From Lelliottia nimipressuralis (lineage in GTDB: Bacteria > Pseudomonadota > Gammaproteobacteria > Enterobacterales > Enterobacteriaceae), in contig NZ_SOMG01000030.1 of NCBI RefSeq assembly GCF_004402045.1, positions 434,001 through 498,000 on the forward strand: a stretch of DNA of 64,000 bases, given 5' to 3'. Of this stretch, positions 1 to 8,983 are shown piece after piece; within the stretch, counting starts at the first letter, position 1; every line of letters begins with the position of its first letter. A program made the translations under genes and the position numbers. The notes under the pieces are model-generated. The model was given only the letters and a program-made list of their open reading frames with translations. It did no database searches and was not told the DNA's origin.

Positions 1-188
1 ACGTCGGCGATCTGGCTGCCGGTCCCACCTCCGGCTAACCGGTCGTTTTTGAACTATGTTTAAAACCAGTCAGAATAATAAAATGGTTGAAGTGTTATTA
101 GGGCCTCAATCCGGAGCATTTGAAAACCAGAATTTCGTTTAAAAGTGTGCCAACATTTCGTGGATAATATTCATGTCCGGAGAATAAT
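1..188. other. Left-edge intergenic region upstream of the SulP gene
   Basis: The first 38 bases can be read on the plus strand as the last eleven codons of a gene (ending PTSG, TAA at 36-38), but this is too short to identify. A weak CCGG/CCGG hairpin with a T-run follows at 31-50. The rest is AT-rich and should hold the promoter of the SulP gene; no operator was recognised. Confidence 0.2.
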
Positions 189-1910
189 GTGTTCGGAAAA
201 CTATTGTTGAACTACATGCCAGGGTTACAAAATTTGTTGGCCTACGATAAAAGCTGGCTAAAAGATGATGTAAAAGCCGGGTTATCCGTTGCGGCTGTCG
301 CGCTACCCGTTGCTATTGCTTATGCTGAGCTGGCGGGGGTTGGGGCTATAGTAGGGCTGTATTCCTGTGTTTTACCAATGATAGCTTACGCACTGTTTGG
401 CTCTTCACGTCAGCTTATTGTGGGCCCTGATGCCACGACCTGCGCGGTGATTGCGGCCGTCGTGTTTCCTCTTTCAGCGGGAAATCCCGAACTGCACTGG
501 CAACTGACGATCGTCATGACATTGATGATGGGCGGATGGTGCCTGCTTGCCAGTAAATTTCGCCTGGGCGCGCTTGCCGATCTGCTTTCTCATCCCATTC
601 TTACGGGTTTGCTCAATGGCGTAGCCGTGACGATTATTGTCGGGCAATTAGGCAAGGTTTTGGGGATAAAGCTAGATGAAACGCAGGTTATTGAGAAAAT
701 AATGGCTTTGCCAGGCCGAATTTCAGACAGCCATTTATTAACGATAGGGATATCGCTTTTAACGTTAATTATTTTGATGGTTATCAAAACGTATCGTAGC
801 CACTGGCCAGCACCTTTGATTGCCATTGTGATAACAACGGTACTGGTATGGGGAACATCTGCGCAACGGTACGGTATTGCCACCATTGGCGGGGAAGGCT
901 TCCAGCCTGGTTTACCCGTCGTTCACTGGGGGGCGTTCCAGCCCGGTCCCATGCGTGATTTAGTGATCCCGGCGCTGAACCTGGCTTTGGTCAGCTTTGT
1001 CAGCCTGATGCTGACCGCCCGCAGTTTCGCCGCGAAAAATGGCTATGAAATTAATGCGGATGCTGAGTTCAGAGCGCTGGGTATTGCGAATCTGATGTCT
1101 GGTTTATCTCAGGGGTTTGCTATCAGTGGAGCCGATTCCCGGACCGCGGTTAATGATTCAGTTGGTGGGAAAAGCCAGCTGGTTTCCGTAGTCGCAGCCT
1201 TACTCATCGGTATCGTAGTGGTATTTTTCACTCAGCCATTACAATTTATTCCGGTATCTGCATTAGGTATTGTTCTAATGTATGCATCGTGGTCATTGAT
1301 TGACTTACGTGGGCTATGGAACCTGAGGCGAAGAAATAAACAGGCATTTCGCCTGGCCTTCTTCACGTTTGGCTGTGTGTTAATTATCGGCGTTATTCAG
1401 GGGATCGGCCTTGCGGTGTTGCTTGGCCTGCTACAGTTCCTTCGCACAGTCTTTCGTCCCTCTGAGCACTTACTGGGTACTGACGAAAATGGAATGATTC
1501 ACTCATTAGGTAATACAACCGATATTAAAATGGTCCCGGGCGTGCTGATGTATCGATTTAACTCGCCGTTGACCTATTTTAATGTGGCTTATTTTAAACG
1601 CCGGGTATTGAACTTAGTTGATGGTGCAGCGTTACAACCTAAATGGGTGATTATTGATGCCGTGGCTTGCTTCACCTATTCAGATATCAGTGTCCTGGCA
1701 ACCATTAATGAGTTAAAGCGTGACCTGAAAGGTCGACAGATTACGTTAATCCTTGCGGGCAGGAAAACGGAATTAACGCGCTGGTTTAAAGATAGTCGGC
1801 CAACAATGAATGATGATGACATGATTCTGGCGCCAGATCTTTATCTTGCTCTCCGGTACATTCAAAGCAAAGAGAGTGCGAGTGAGGGTGAATCAGGCGG
1901 CGATGTATAA
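189..1910 (+). CDS. SulP/SLC26-family anion transporter with STAS domain
   Basis: A 573-residue inner-membrane permease of the SulP family, which moves sulfate, dicarboxylates or bicarbonate. The N-terminal two thirds are hydrophobic, with about 10-14 membrane segments and typical SulP stretches early on (VALPVAIAYAELAG, then PMIAYALFGSSRQLIVGPDA). The C-terminal ~110 residues form a cytoplasmic STAS domain (KWVIIDAVACFTYSDISVL). Length fits the family (E. coli DauA is about 550). The GTG start at 189 is chosen because GGAG lies six bases upstream; the ATG at 187 is in another frame. A terminator follows directly, so the gene looks monocistronic. Substrate cannot be told from sequence; sulfate or C4-dicarboxylate are both possible. 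Confidence 0.9.
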   Translation: MFGKLLLNYMPGLQNLLAYDKSWLKDDVKAGLSVAAVALPVAIAYAELAGVGAIVGLYSCVLPMIAYALFGSSRQLIVGPDATTCAVIAAVVFPLSAGNPELHWQLTIVMTLMMGGWCLLASKFRLGALADLLSHPILTGLLNGVAVTIIVGQLGKVLGIKLDETQVIEKIMALPGRISDSHLLTIGISLLTLIILMVIKTYRSHWPAPLIAIVITTVLVWGTSAQRYGIATIGGEGFQPGLPVVHWGAFQPGPMRDLVIPALNLALVSFVSLMLTARSFAAKNGYEINADAEFRALGIANLMSGLSQGFAISGADSRTAVNDSVGGKSQLVSVVAALLIGIVVVFFTQPLQFIPVSALGIVLMYASWSLIDLRGLWNLRRRNKQAFRLAFFTFGCVLIIGVIQGIGLAVLLGLLQFLRTVFRPSEHLLGTDENGMIHSLGNTTDIKMVPGVLMYRFNSPLTYFNVAYFKRRVLNLVDGAALQPKWVIIDAVACFTYSDISVLATINELKRDLKGRQITLILAGRKTELTRWFKDSRPTMNDDDMILAPDLYLALRYIQSKESASEGESGGDV

Positions 1911-1950
1911 CTAAACCTTGGTTAAAGGCTTGTAATTCCTGCTTTTGGTA

Positions 1951-1980
1951 CAGGGCTGCTGTTGCAGCCCTGACCGTTTT
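1951..1980 (+). terminator. Rho-independent terminator of the SulP gene
   Basis: Perfect 9 bp arms CAGGGCTGC / GCAGCCCTG with a TGTT loop, followed by ACCGTTTT. It lies 41 bases after the SulP stop. Confidence 0.8.
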
Positions 1981-2050
1981 AAACTTCAATCGATTCAGAG
2001 ATCGCTAACGCATCATCGACTTCAAGATACAGATAATGGACTGTGCTTTC
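1979..2050 (-). pseudogene. 3' remnant of a tyrosine recombinase (integrase) gene
   Basis: On the minus strand a reading frame ends at a TAA (1981-1979) and encodes STVHYLYLEVDDALAISE followed by SIEV. This matches the C-terminal tail of XerC/D-like integrases of plasmids and islands, which carry the catalytic Tyr in an STVRYL-type context and end DDALAISE...; the Tyr is present. The frame meets a TGA just upstream of about 2050, so everything N-terminal, including the Arg-His-Arg catalytic residues, is missing. What remains is about 23 codons, a dead fragment. It sits at the left border of an AT-rich patch with two orphan genes, consistent with a decayed mobile island. Identification is from memory of the family tail. 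Confidence 0.6.
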
Positions 2051-2167
2051 CCCTCATCAGTGAAAAGAAGGCTAGGTTTTGGCGTCGTAATTCTGGTACG
2101 AGCAAGAGGCGAAAGTAACAATTATGATAGCCTCAAAAAAGCGTATCAGGATATCTATATGCGGAAT

Positions 2168-2569
2168 TTAACCAAAAACATGCATAGCTTCCAACTGCTC
2201 TGTTTTCATTTGATTGCAAGATGATAAAAATTTATCTTTAAAATCTGGTGGGGGAGTTCTTAATTGATGAATTGCCTCTTTATTTACTTCTATCTCCCGT
2301 AATTGTGCAATTGTACTACTACGAATCGATGAGAGAAAAAAACCACCTGCATTCTCTTTATTGCTCTCTATATAATTAGTGAGTATTTTAGATGACGCCT
2401 GAACTGCTTTTTCCTCAGAAAAGCCTAAAGTAAAGCGAGAGTAGATCACATTGTATTGGTATAGACATGCTGCTTCAGCCATTTTTTTAGCTTGCTCTCT
2501 TGGGGAAAGCTCACTTGCCCACGACTGGGAAGTGATGAGCAATATAAGCAGTAATAATCGTATTTTCAC
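2168..2569 (-). CDS. Small secreted hypothetical protein
   Basis: A 133-residue protein with a clear Sec signal peptide (MKIRLLLLILLITSQSWA, cleavage after SWA). The mature part is charged and probably helical, with two Cys residues (in ACLYQ and SSCNQ) that could form a disulfide. No family recognised. The start is GTG at 2569 without a strong ribosome-binding site. Codon and base usage is much more AT-rich than the neighbouring core genes, suggesting horizontal origin. It lies between the integrase remnant and another orphan membrane protein, both in the same AT-rich patch. Confidence 0.55.
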   Translation of the reverse strand: MKIRLLLLILLITSQSWASELSPREQAKKMAEAACLYQYNVIYSRFTLGFSEEKAVQASSKILTNYIESNKENAGGFFLSSIRSSTIAQLREIEVNKEAIHQLRTPPPDFKDKFLSSCNQMKTEQLEAMHVFG

Positions 2570-2830
2570 GTGTAGAATCCATATCCATTAGAAGACAATA
2601 TTTAAACCTATCTTGCGTGACCTTGACAACAACCGCTTCTGACACGCAGGGAACATTCACAATTGCTACCACCGAGGCTTAACTACTGACGGCACTGGAC
2701 AGTGAGATGATCCTGTCCATAGCAGGTTGCTCCGCTGTGGATGCACAATCTGTAGTGCGAACATCTGGCCAACAGCGAGGAGCAGGCCTTGAGTGCTATT
2801 CATTCCCATCGGCGCAATAAAAGATGGCGA
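2570..2830. other. Intergenic segment without a recognisable gene
   Basis: About 260 bases between two minus-strand orphan genes. From roughly 2604 to 2820 one plus-strand frame is open except for a single TAA at 2680-2682, with coding-like stretches such as TLTTTASDTQGTFTIATTEA before the stop. It may be debris of an older gene, but no family was recognised and chance is not excluded. Confidence 0.2.
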
Positions 2831-3400
2831 CTACAAATAAATAAATTCATATTTCACAATGTAAGTTCCAATCTTATTAACACGAGCTGTTACCCATACT
2901 CCTGTCATTCCCTGCTTACGGTGACTGTGCAGATATTCTTTGTTGGTACAAAGCTGTATCCATCTGTTAGTATTCTGATCTTTTAACCAGAGACCAGCTT
3001 CACAATGTCCATGCTTACCTCGCGATGGTCCCGGGAAGACAACCTCATATTCAGATTCATAGCCAATTATTTTGTCCGGAAAGAGATAGACATAAATATC
3101 ATAACAATTTAAGCTCAATAAAAACCCAAGGAAAAAACCACTAAAGAAAACATTGGCAAAGTATTTTAATGTTTGGTTAAAAGCGTGCACAAAAAAGGTT
3201 CGTATAACAAAAAGGGTTCCGATCAATACTCCAAAGTAGATATACGTCTTCCATTCAGGAACCGATTTTTGTAAAATCGTATTATTGGAGATGCTTGATA
3301 CCCATGACATATACCAGATCCATGCACCGAGAATGCTAAATATCACGGCTGTTATGAGTAATCTTTTTAGTTTGTTCTCGGAGTGATGATTTTCAGTCAT
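2831..3400 (-). CDS. Hypothetical inner-membrane protein
   Basis: A 189-residue protein with three to four predicted membrane segments in the first ~110 residues (LLITAVIFSILGAWIWYMSW; YIYFGVLIGTLFVIRTFF; FSGFFLGFLLSLNCYDIYVYLF), followed by a soluble C-terminal domain of ~75 residues with three Cys (NCYD, HCEAG, LCTNK). No known family recognised. AT-rich like the neighbouring secreted protein and probably acquired with it. The C-terminal part resembles small beta-rich domains only in a general way, so no function is assigned. Confidence 0.6.
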   Translation of the reverse strand: MTENHHSENKLKRLLITAVIFSILGAWIWYMSWVSSISNNTILQKSVPEWKTYIYFGVLIGTLFVIRTFFVHAFNQTLKYFANVFFSGFFLGFLLSLNCYDIYVYLFPDKIIGYESEYEVVFPGPSRGKHGHCEAGLWLKDQNTNRWIQLCTNKEYLHSHRKQGMTGVWVTARVNKIGTYIVKYEFIYL

Positions 3401-3555
3401 TTTTTTAATTTGTATGTATCAAACGATAGCATAGACCTTTCAAGGTAAGGTCATTATATATTATTTATATTAATATGCCTCCTGTTTCGATATGAATTTT
3501 TAAACGTCCTCTTCTGAGCGTAGCTTGCTCGCCACCAGCAAGCAAGCCACAACCC

Positions 3556-4170
3556 TTAGCGATACAGCGTCTTTTCCGCAACAGGAATAACCAACCCGGA
3601 TCGCCAGTCCGCCAGCGTTAGCTGCGCAAGCCTGCCCAGCGCGGTATAAAACGGGTGCCCGGCCTTGTCGACAAATACCGACAGGAAGCGGGTGCTCCAC
3701 GGCAGTATATGCCACGCCAGAAGCCGATCGCATTCCGACTCGCGGCCATTCTCGGCCAGCCACGCCGCCAGCAGCAGCAACGTGCCGAAATGATCTTCCG
3801 GTTCATTCTGCTGCATCTCAAAAGCAATGCTGTTCTCGCGCATCCACTGGCGTAGCGCGAGGGTTGAGTCGCCAAACAGCACGGATTCGCGGTCAAGCCA
3901 GACGGAACCCCATGGCGGAGCGGGCAGGGCATAAGGGCCAATAAACAGCCGTTGCCAGGCGTCCGTCAGCGGCTCATCGGCAGGCGCGGCAAAGGTTTCG
4001 GCAACGGGTTGCAGCATTTCCGGCGGCAGGGGCCAGTCCTGAACCCAGTCGCCAGCGGTGAGGGCCTGCACCAGCGGCGCAGCCTGCTCGCTGTCGGGTG
4101 CAAAATAAAACAGCGCGCCCAGTACGCGGGCGCTAAACGCGAACGATTCACGCTGTGAGACGTCTTTCAT
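3556..4170 (-). CDS. dmsD: Tat proofreading chaperone DmsD (TorD family)
   Basis: A 204-residue cytoplasmic chaperone, the length of E. coli DmsD and alike throughout, including the stretches WQRLFIGPYALPAPPWGSVWL, LFGDSTLALRQWMRE and NEPEDHFG. The E/PxxHF-type region (PEDHFG, near residue 125) is the TorD-family signature. DmsD binds the twin-arginine leader of DmsA/YnfE-type molybdoenzymes and holds them until cofactor insertion. It lies 93 bases after ynfE on the same strand, as the last gene of that operon. In E. coli ynfF, ynfG and ynfH separate ynfE from dmsD; here they are missing. Confidence 0.93.
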   Translation of the reverse strand: MKDVSQRESFAFSARVLGALFYFAPDSEQAAPLVQALTAGDWVQDWPLPPEMLQPVAETFAAPADEPLTDAWQRLFIGPYALPAPPWGSVWLDRESVLFGDSTLALRQWMRENSIAFEMQQNEPEDHFGTLLLLAAWLAENGRESECDRLLAWHILPWSTRFLSVFVDKAGHPFYTALGRLAQLTLADWRSGLVIPVAEKTLYR

Positions 4171-4263
4171 TACATCTTCCTTGTTCGCGCGGATGACGCC
4201 CGCGCGACTGTGTTAAACCAATTTATAGACCATAGAATAAACCACGGTCATGCGCTTCACTTT

Positions 4264-6702
4264 CTAGACCTTCTCGATCTGCACCAGATTGGTGTGCTGC
4301 GGGTTGCCTTTTGCCAGCGGGGACGGGCGGTGCGTGGTCAGGGTATTGATGCATGACCCGTGGTCGATGCGGTCGCCGTTCATATTGGCGTCGTGCCAGG
4401 CGCCCTGGCCCATGGCGCTCACGCCGGGCATGATGCGTGGCGTGACTTTCGCTTCAATTCGCACCTCACCGTGGTCGTTAAAGACGCGCACCGTATCGCC
4501 GTTTTTAATGCCGCGTTTTTCGGCATCAACAGGATTAAGCCAGACCTCCTGACGGCAGGCCGCTTTCAGCACGTCGACGTTGCCGTAGCTCGAGTGGGTA
4601 CGGGCTTTGAAGTGGAAGCCAAACAGCTGCAGCGGAAATTGCGCGCGTTCGGGCGCATCCCAGCCGTCAAAGGTCGAGGCGTAGACGGGCAGAGGGCTGA
4701 TGGTTTCATCTTTTGCCAGCTCCCAGGTGGCCGCAATCTCCGCCAGCTTGCTGGAGTATATTTCAATCTTGCCCGATGGCGTTTTCAGCGGATTAGCTTC
4801 CGGGTTCTCGCGGAATTTTTTATAGGCCACAAAGTGCCCGTTCGGATCTTTGCGCTTATAAATGCCCATTTTTTTCAGCTCGTCATACGACGGCAGTTTG
4901 GGATCTTTTTCGAGCATTTTGGCATACAGATACTGCAGCCACTGTTCCTGCGTGCGTCCTTCGGTGAATTTCTGATGGATATCCGGGCCGAGGCGTTTCG
5001 CCACTTCGCTCATGATCCAGTAGATGGGCTTGCGCTCAAACTTCGGCGCGGTCACGGGCTGGAGGAAAATCAGGTAGCCCATGTTCCCGGCGTAATCGTT
5101 AGGAATGATGTCTTCCTGCTCGACGGTCATCAGGTCCGGCAGCACGATATCGGCGTACTTCGCTGACGATGTCATGAAGTTATCGATGACGACGATCGTT
5201 TCGCACTTACTTTCATCCTGCAGGATATCGTGGGTTTTATTAATATCGGAGTGCTGGTTGATGATGGTGTTGCCCGCGTAGTTCCAGATGAACTTAATCG
5301 GCACATCCAGCTTATCCTTGCCGCGCACGCCGTCGCGCAGGGCGGTCATCTCCGGCCCACGGGCGATAGCGTCCGTCCAGCTAAAGCAGGATATTTGCGT
5401 TTTGACCGGATTATCCGGCAGCGGCATACGCTCGATGGTGATGGTGTACGTCGACTCACGCGCGCCACTGTTACCGCCGTTGATGCCTACGTTTCCGGTG
5501 AGGATAGGCAGCATCGCGATCGCGCGGGACGTCAGTTCTCCGTTCGCCTGACGCTGTGGCCCCCAGCCCTGGCAGATATACGCCGGTTTGGCGGAGCCAA
5601 TCTCGCGCGCAAGCTTAATGATGCGATCGGCGGGTATGCCCGTAATGCGGGAGGCCCACTCAGGGGTTTTCGCCGTATTGTCCTCGCCCTGGCCGAGAAT
5701 ATATGCTTTATAGTGACCGTTAGCGGGCGCGCCTTCCGGCAGCGTTTTTTCGTCGTAGCCAACGCAGTATTTATCCAGGAACGGCTGGTCGACCAGGTTT
5801 TCGTCGATCAATACCCACGCGATACCCGCTACCAGCGCGGCATCGGTACCCGGGCGGATCGGGATCCATTCATCTTCGCGCCCGGCGGCGGTATCGGTGT
5901 AACGCGGGTCGATAACGATCATGCGGGCGTTAGAGCGCTCGCGAGCCTGCTCCAGATAGTACGTAATCCCGCCGCCGCTCATGCGCGTTTCAGCCGGGTT
6001 ATTGCCGAACATGACCACCAGTTTGGTATTTTCTATATCAGACGTGCTGTTGCCGTCGTTGCTGCCGTAGGTGTAGGGCATCGCGCAGGCGATTTGCGCC
6101 GTGCTGTAGGTGCCGTAGTGGCTCAGGAAACCGCCGTAGTAGTTCATCAGGCGCGCCACCAGTGACGCATAAGGAGAGGAGCGGGTGATGTTGCCGCCGA
6201 CAATGCCGGAGGAGTAGTTAATGTAAACCGCTTCGTTGCCGTATTTAGCCACCACGTCTTTCAGGCTGGCGGTGATAGCGTTTAGCGCTTCATCCCATGT
6301 GATGCGCTCGAACTTGCCTTCACCGCGTTTGCCCACGCGTTTCATCGGGTAGTTCAGACGGTCAGGATGGTTAATGCGACGGCGAATAGAGCGTCCGCGC
6401 AGGCAGGCGCGCACCTGATGGTTACCGTAAATATCCTCGCCGGTGTTGTCCGTTTCGACCCAGTACACTTCGTCGTCCCGAACGTGCAGCCGCAATGCGC
6501 AGCGGCTGCCGCAGTTGACCGAGCAGGCGCCCCAGACCACTTTATCTTCGGCAGCGTTCATGGCGTTTTGCACCGCAGCGGCAGCGCTTTTCACGCCAAA
6601 GGGCAACGACAAACCGCCGGCGGCAAGCGCCAGAGAACCTATGGCAGTAGATTTTACGAGTGTTCGACGGCTAATTCCGCCGTGATGATCGACCTCAGAC
6701 AT
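4264..6702 (-). CDS. ynfE: DMSO reductase-family molybdoenzyme YnfE, catalytic subunit
   Basis: An 812-residue Tat-exported oxidoreductase. The N-terminus has a twin-arginine signal (SRRTLVKS) and a hydrophobic stretch ending near AAAA. An iron-sulfur motif follows (CSVNCGSRC...ACLRG), then the bis-MGD enzyme core. GTYSTAQ should supply the Ser ligand to molybdenum, by analogy with DmsA. It resembles E. coli YnfE more than YnfF (SSGIVGGN; ARESTYTITIER). Expected role: periplasmic reduction of an S- or N-oxide or selenate with electrons from a DmsB/DmsC-type partner. No such partner gene lies beside it; only dmsD follows. The C-terminus (LVQIEKV) looks native, so the gene is intact. An FNR-like box upstream fits anaerobic expression. 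Confidence 0.93.
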   Translation of the reverse strand: MSEVDHHGGISRRTLVKSTAIGSLALAAGGLSLPFGVKSAAAAVQNAMNAAEDKVVWGACSVNCGSRCALRLHVRDDEVYWVETDNTGEDIYGNHQVRACLRGRSIRRRINHPDRLNYPMKRVGKRGEGKFERITWDEALNAITASLKDVVAKYGNEAVYINYSSGIVGGNITRSSPYASLVARLMNYYGGFLSHYGTYSTAQIACAMPYTYGSNDGNSTSDIENTKLVVMFGNNPAETRMSGGGITYYLEQARERSNARMIVIDPRYTDTAAGREDEWIPIRPGTDAALVAGIAWVLIDENLVDQPFLDKYCVGYDEKTLPEGAPANGHYKAYILGQGEDNTAKTPEWASRITGIPADRIIKLAREIGSAKPAYICQGWGPQRQANGELTSRAIAMLPILTGNVGINGGNSGARESTYTITIERMPLPDNPVKTQISCFSWTDAIARGPEMTALRDGVRGKDKLDVPIKFIWNYAGNTIINQHSDINKTHDILQDESKCETIVVIDNFMTSSAKYADIVLPDLMTVEQEDIIPNDYAGNMGYLIFLQPVTAPKFERKPIYWIMSEVAKRLGPDIHQKFTEGRTQEQWLQYLYAKMLEKDPKLPSYDELKKMGIYKRKDPNGHFVAYKKFRENPEANPLKTPSGKIEIYSSKLAEIAATWELAKDETISPLPVYASTFDGWDAPERAQFPLQLFGFHFKARTHSSYGNVDVLKAACRQEVWLNPVDAEKRGIKNGDTVRVFNDHGEVRIEAKVTPRIMPGVSAMGQGAWHDANMNGDRIDHGSCINTLTTHRPSPLAKGNPQHTNLVQIEKV

Positions 6703-6797
6703 GGCTCACCCCAACATTGAGATTACGTATTATTTTTCCCGTAATTACAACCGGGCTAATGATGGGGTGAGTGTTACTTATTTGGGGGTATTAGATC

Positions 6798-6811
6798 TTA
6801 ATCCTCATCAA
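6798..6811 (-). promoter_or_regulatory. FNR-like box upstream of ynfE
   Basis: Read on the minus strand the site is TTGAT-GAGG-ATTAA, matching TTGAT-N4-ATCAA at 9 of 10 positions. It lies about 96-109 bases upstream of the ynfE ATG. The ynfE operon is known to be FNR-activated in E. coli; no unequivocal -10 could be fixed at the class II distance. Confidence 0.5.
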
Positions 6812-6833
6812 ATCAATGGGGATTGAGGGTAAA

Positions 6834-7100
6834 TTACTGAGCGTCCGCAGCCCCGGAGCCTGTTCGGGTATACAAAATTTTAAAGGTGTCGTTGGCACAA
6901 TGGCCCACCACCTGCGTGCCCGGCTGGTCGGCCTGGTCGTTTGGCACAATGCTCAGCGTAAAACCTGATTCCGGCACGCCGTTGTTGATAATTTTCTGCT
7001 GAATGTCGCTTTTCACGCGCTCGCAGGAGTCCGGTGCCGCCAGTGCGGCCGTTGAGGCGCTCATTAACAGCAGGGCGGTAATCCAGGGTAACCGTTTCAT
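6834..7100 (-). CDS. ynfD: DUF1161 family periplasmic protein YnfD
   Basis: An 88-residue exported protein with a signal peptide (MKRLPWITALLLMSASTAALA, cleaved before APDS) and a small mature domain with two Cys (DSCERVK and GHCANDT) that probably pair. It is close to E. coli YnfD over the whole shared length (DSCERVKSDIQQKIINNGVPES); the C-terminus is shorter than in E. coli. Function unknown. It sits next to ynfE and diverges from ynfC, the same arrangement as in E. coli. Confidence 0.85.
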   Translation of the reverse strand: MKRLPWITALLLMSASTAALAAPDSCERVKSDIQQKIINNGVPESGFTLSIVPNDQADQPGTQVVGHCANDTFKILYTRTGSGAADAQ

Positions 7101-7204
7101 CTGTAGCTCCTTTTCTCTGTGTGTAGATTAATTTTAGCAGGCTTCGTGTAAACAACTGTATTTGCTAATATGATTGGGAATAATCTCCCTGTACGGTAAC
7201 AAAT

Positions 7205-7915
7205 GTGAAGAAATACGCAGCGATAACGCTACTGGCAGCAGCACTGGTGGGGTGCGACAACAACTCCGCGCCGCTGTCGTTTACGCCCGAGATGGCGAGC
7301 TTTTCGAACGAGTTTGATTTTGATCCTCTGCGCGGCCCGGTCAAAGATTTTACCCAGACGCTGTTTAACGAGAAGGGTGAAGTGTCCAAACGGATCGCCG
7401 GTACCGTGTCGGCGGAAGGCTGTTTCGATACGCTCGAATTGCATGATCTGGAGGCCAATACTGGCGTCGCGCTGGTGCTGGATGCCAATTACTACCTCGA
7501 TGCGGAAACCCAGCAGCGGAAAGTGAAACTGCAGGGGAAATGCCAGCTGGCCGAACTGCCGTCAGCCGGTGTCACGTGGGATACCGACGATAACGGTTTT
7601 GTGGTGGCGGCGCACGGCAAAGAGATGGAAGTGAAGTACCGCTACGATGCGGATGGCTACCCGCTGGGCAAAACCACCGTCTCCGGGGATCAGCATCTGT
7701 CCGTCCAGGCAACGCCGTCTAAAGACGTTCGCAAAAGAATGGATTACTCGGCAGTCAGCATGCTGAACGACAAGCCGCTGGGCAACGTGACGCAGAGCTG
7801 CGACTACGATCGCCACAATAATCCGGTGAGCTGCGATCTGACCATCACGGACGATAGCGTCAAACCCGCCGTTGAGCGCAAGTACACCATCAAAAACACG
7901 ATTGAATATTACTGA
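7205..7915 (+). CDS. ynfC: UPF0257 family lipoprotein YnfC
   Basis: A 236-residue predicted lipoprotein with signal peptide MKKYAAITLLAAALVGC and lipobox LVGC; the next residues are DNN, so Asp at +2 suggests inner-membrane retention. Length equals that of E. coli YnfC. The mature part looks beta-rich with repeated Y-D motifs (YRYDADGYPLGKT). Function unknown. The start is GTG at 7205; the ATG overlapping at 7203 runs into TGA at once. The gene is convergent with speG and diverges from ynfD. Confidence 0.85.
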   Translation: MKKYAAITLLAAALVGCDNNSAPLSFTPEMASFSNEFDFDPLRGPVKDFTQTLFNEKGEVSKRIAGTVSAEGCFDTLELHDLEANTGVALVLDANYYLDAETQQRKVKLQGKCQLAELPSAGVTWDTDDNGFVVAAHGKEMEVKYRYDADGYPLGKTTVSGDQHLSVQATPSKDVRKRMDYSAVSMLNDKPLGNVTQSCDYDRHNNPVSCDLTITDDSVKPAVERKYTIKNTIEYY

Positions 7916-7932
7916 GAGTAAAGCCGCGCAGG

Positions 7933-8493
7933 TTACTGCGCGGTAGGTTTCAGCAGGCTGGCACCTGACGGCTTGTGCCCGGCCAGGTGCTGGTGCTGGA
8001 AGATGCACATGCGAATGGTATTGCGGTATTCACCGTTGATAAAGAACTCGTGAATCAGCTCACCTTCCACCATAAAGCCCAGCTTGCGGTAGATATGGAT
8101 CGCTTTCTCGTTCTCTTTGTCCACAATCAGGTAAAGCTTGTAGAGATTCAGAACGTTGAATCCGTAATCCATTGCCAGCTTCGCCGCCCGTGAGGCGAGG
8201 CCTTTTCCCTGATGCTCAGGGGAGATGATGATCTGGAACTCCGCCCGGCGGTGAACATGGTTGATTTCAACCAGCTCCACAAGACCGGCTTTTTCGCCTT
8301 CACACTCCACCACAAAACGACGTTCACTTTGATCGTGAATGTGCTTGTCGTAGAGATCGGACAGCTCGACAAAGGCCTCGTAAGGCTCTTCGAACCAGTA
8401 GCGCATCACGCTGGCATTGTTGTCGAGCTGGTGGACAAAGCGCAGGTCTTCACGCTCCAGCGGACGGAGCTTAATGTCGCAGGGAGCCGACAT
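7933..8493 (-). CDS. speG: Spermidine N1-acetyltransferase SpeG
   Basis: A 186-residue GNAT acetyltransferase transferring acetyl from acetyl-CoA to spermidine or spermine, which detoxifies excess polyamine in the cytoplasm. The acetyl-CoA-binding loop is visible as the GNAT motif A ([20 protein letters not shown], about residues 92-111), followed by [23 protein letters not shown]-type motif B. Length matches E. coli SpeG (186). Its ATG overlaps the stop of ynfB by one base (TAATG), so the two are translationally coupled. Confidence 0.95.
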   Translation of the reverse strand: MSAPCDIKLRPLEREDLRFVHQLDNNASVMRYWFEEPYEAFVELSDLYDKHIHDQSERRFVVECEGEKAGLVELVEINHVHRRAEFQIIISPEHQGKGLASRAAKLAMDYGFNVLNLYKLYLIVDKENEKAIHIYRKLGFMVEGELIHEFFINGEYRNTIRMCIFQHQHLAGHKPSGASLLKPTAQ

Positions 8494-8831
8494 TATGGAG
8501 CTACCGTGCGGCCAGTGCGGCGATCCAGGCAGCGCAGGGTGTTAGGCTCCCAGTAGGCATTGACGTTTGCACTTTGCTGACACTTATCGCGTGCGTCAAA
8601 AGCGACATCTTCTTTGTCCCACTCTTTTTCAGCACGTTTATTGACCTTCTGACGAAGGTTGCGGGTGTCATTCCATTGTTCTTTGTCCATGGCGGCGTTC
8701 TGGCGGCTTTGCGCGCTGTCACCAGACTCAATGACGAGTTTGCTGGTTTCCGCTGACGCGGAGGCGGCGAAGGCGAACGATGACAGCGCCAGCAGGGCTG
8801 TCAGACAAAGGCGTTTGCTTAATGTGGTCAT
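8493..8831 (-). CDS. ynfB: UPF0482 family exported protein YnfB
   Basis: A 112-residue exported protein (E. coli 113). The start at 8831 gives a normal signal peptide ([20 protein letters not shown]...ASA); an upstream in-frame Met at 8906 would add 25 residues with no homology. The mature protein is highly charged, with [20 protein letters not shown] and a C-terminal pair of Cys (DKCQQS, LRCLDRR). Function unknown. First gene of a two-gene unit with speG. Confidence 0.87.
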   Translation of the reverse strand: MTTLSKRLCLTALLALSSFAFAASASAETSKLVIESGDSAQSRQNAAMDKEQWNDTRNLRQKVNKRAEKEWDKEDVAFDARDKCQQSANVNAYWEPNTLRCLDRRTGRTVAP

Positions 8832-8983
8832 AGCGTTTCCTTTTAAATGGGTGCAGATAATCAAGTTACCCCGTACAGATTCTACACTAAAGCAAAATGA
8901 CGGCATACCCGCGGAGCAAGTATGGAAAAGTAAAGGACATCATCAGGTATGATGTTTAAATAAATCCTCACCTGATGTGAAAT

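Noticed and set aside
2604-2820. Plus-strand frame with a single internal stop
   Set aside because: No family, no start signal, and a run of this length with one stop can arise by chance; kept only as a note in the intergenic entry.
4360-6165. Two long plus-strand frames (268 and 311 codons) opposite ynfE
   Set aside because: They are antisense to an unambiguous molybdoenzyme gene in GC-rich DNA and have no domain or ribosome-binding site; third-position bias of the real gene explains them.
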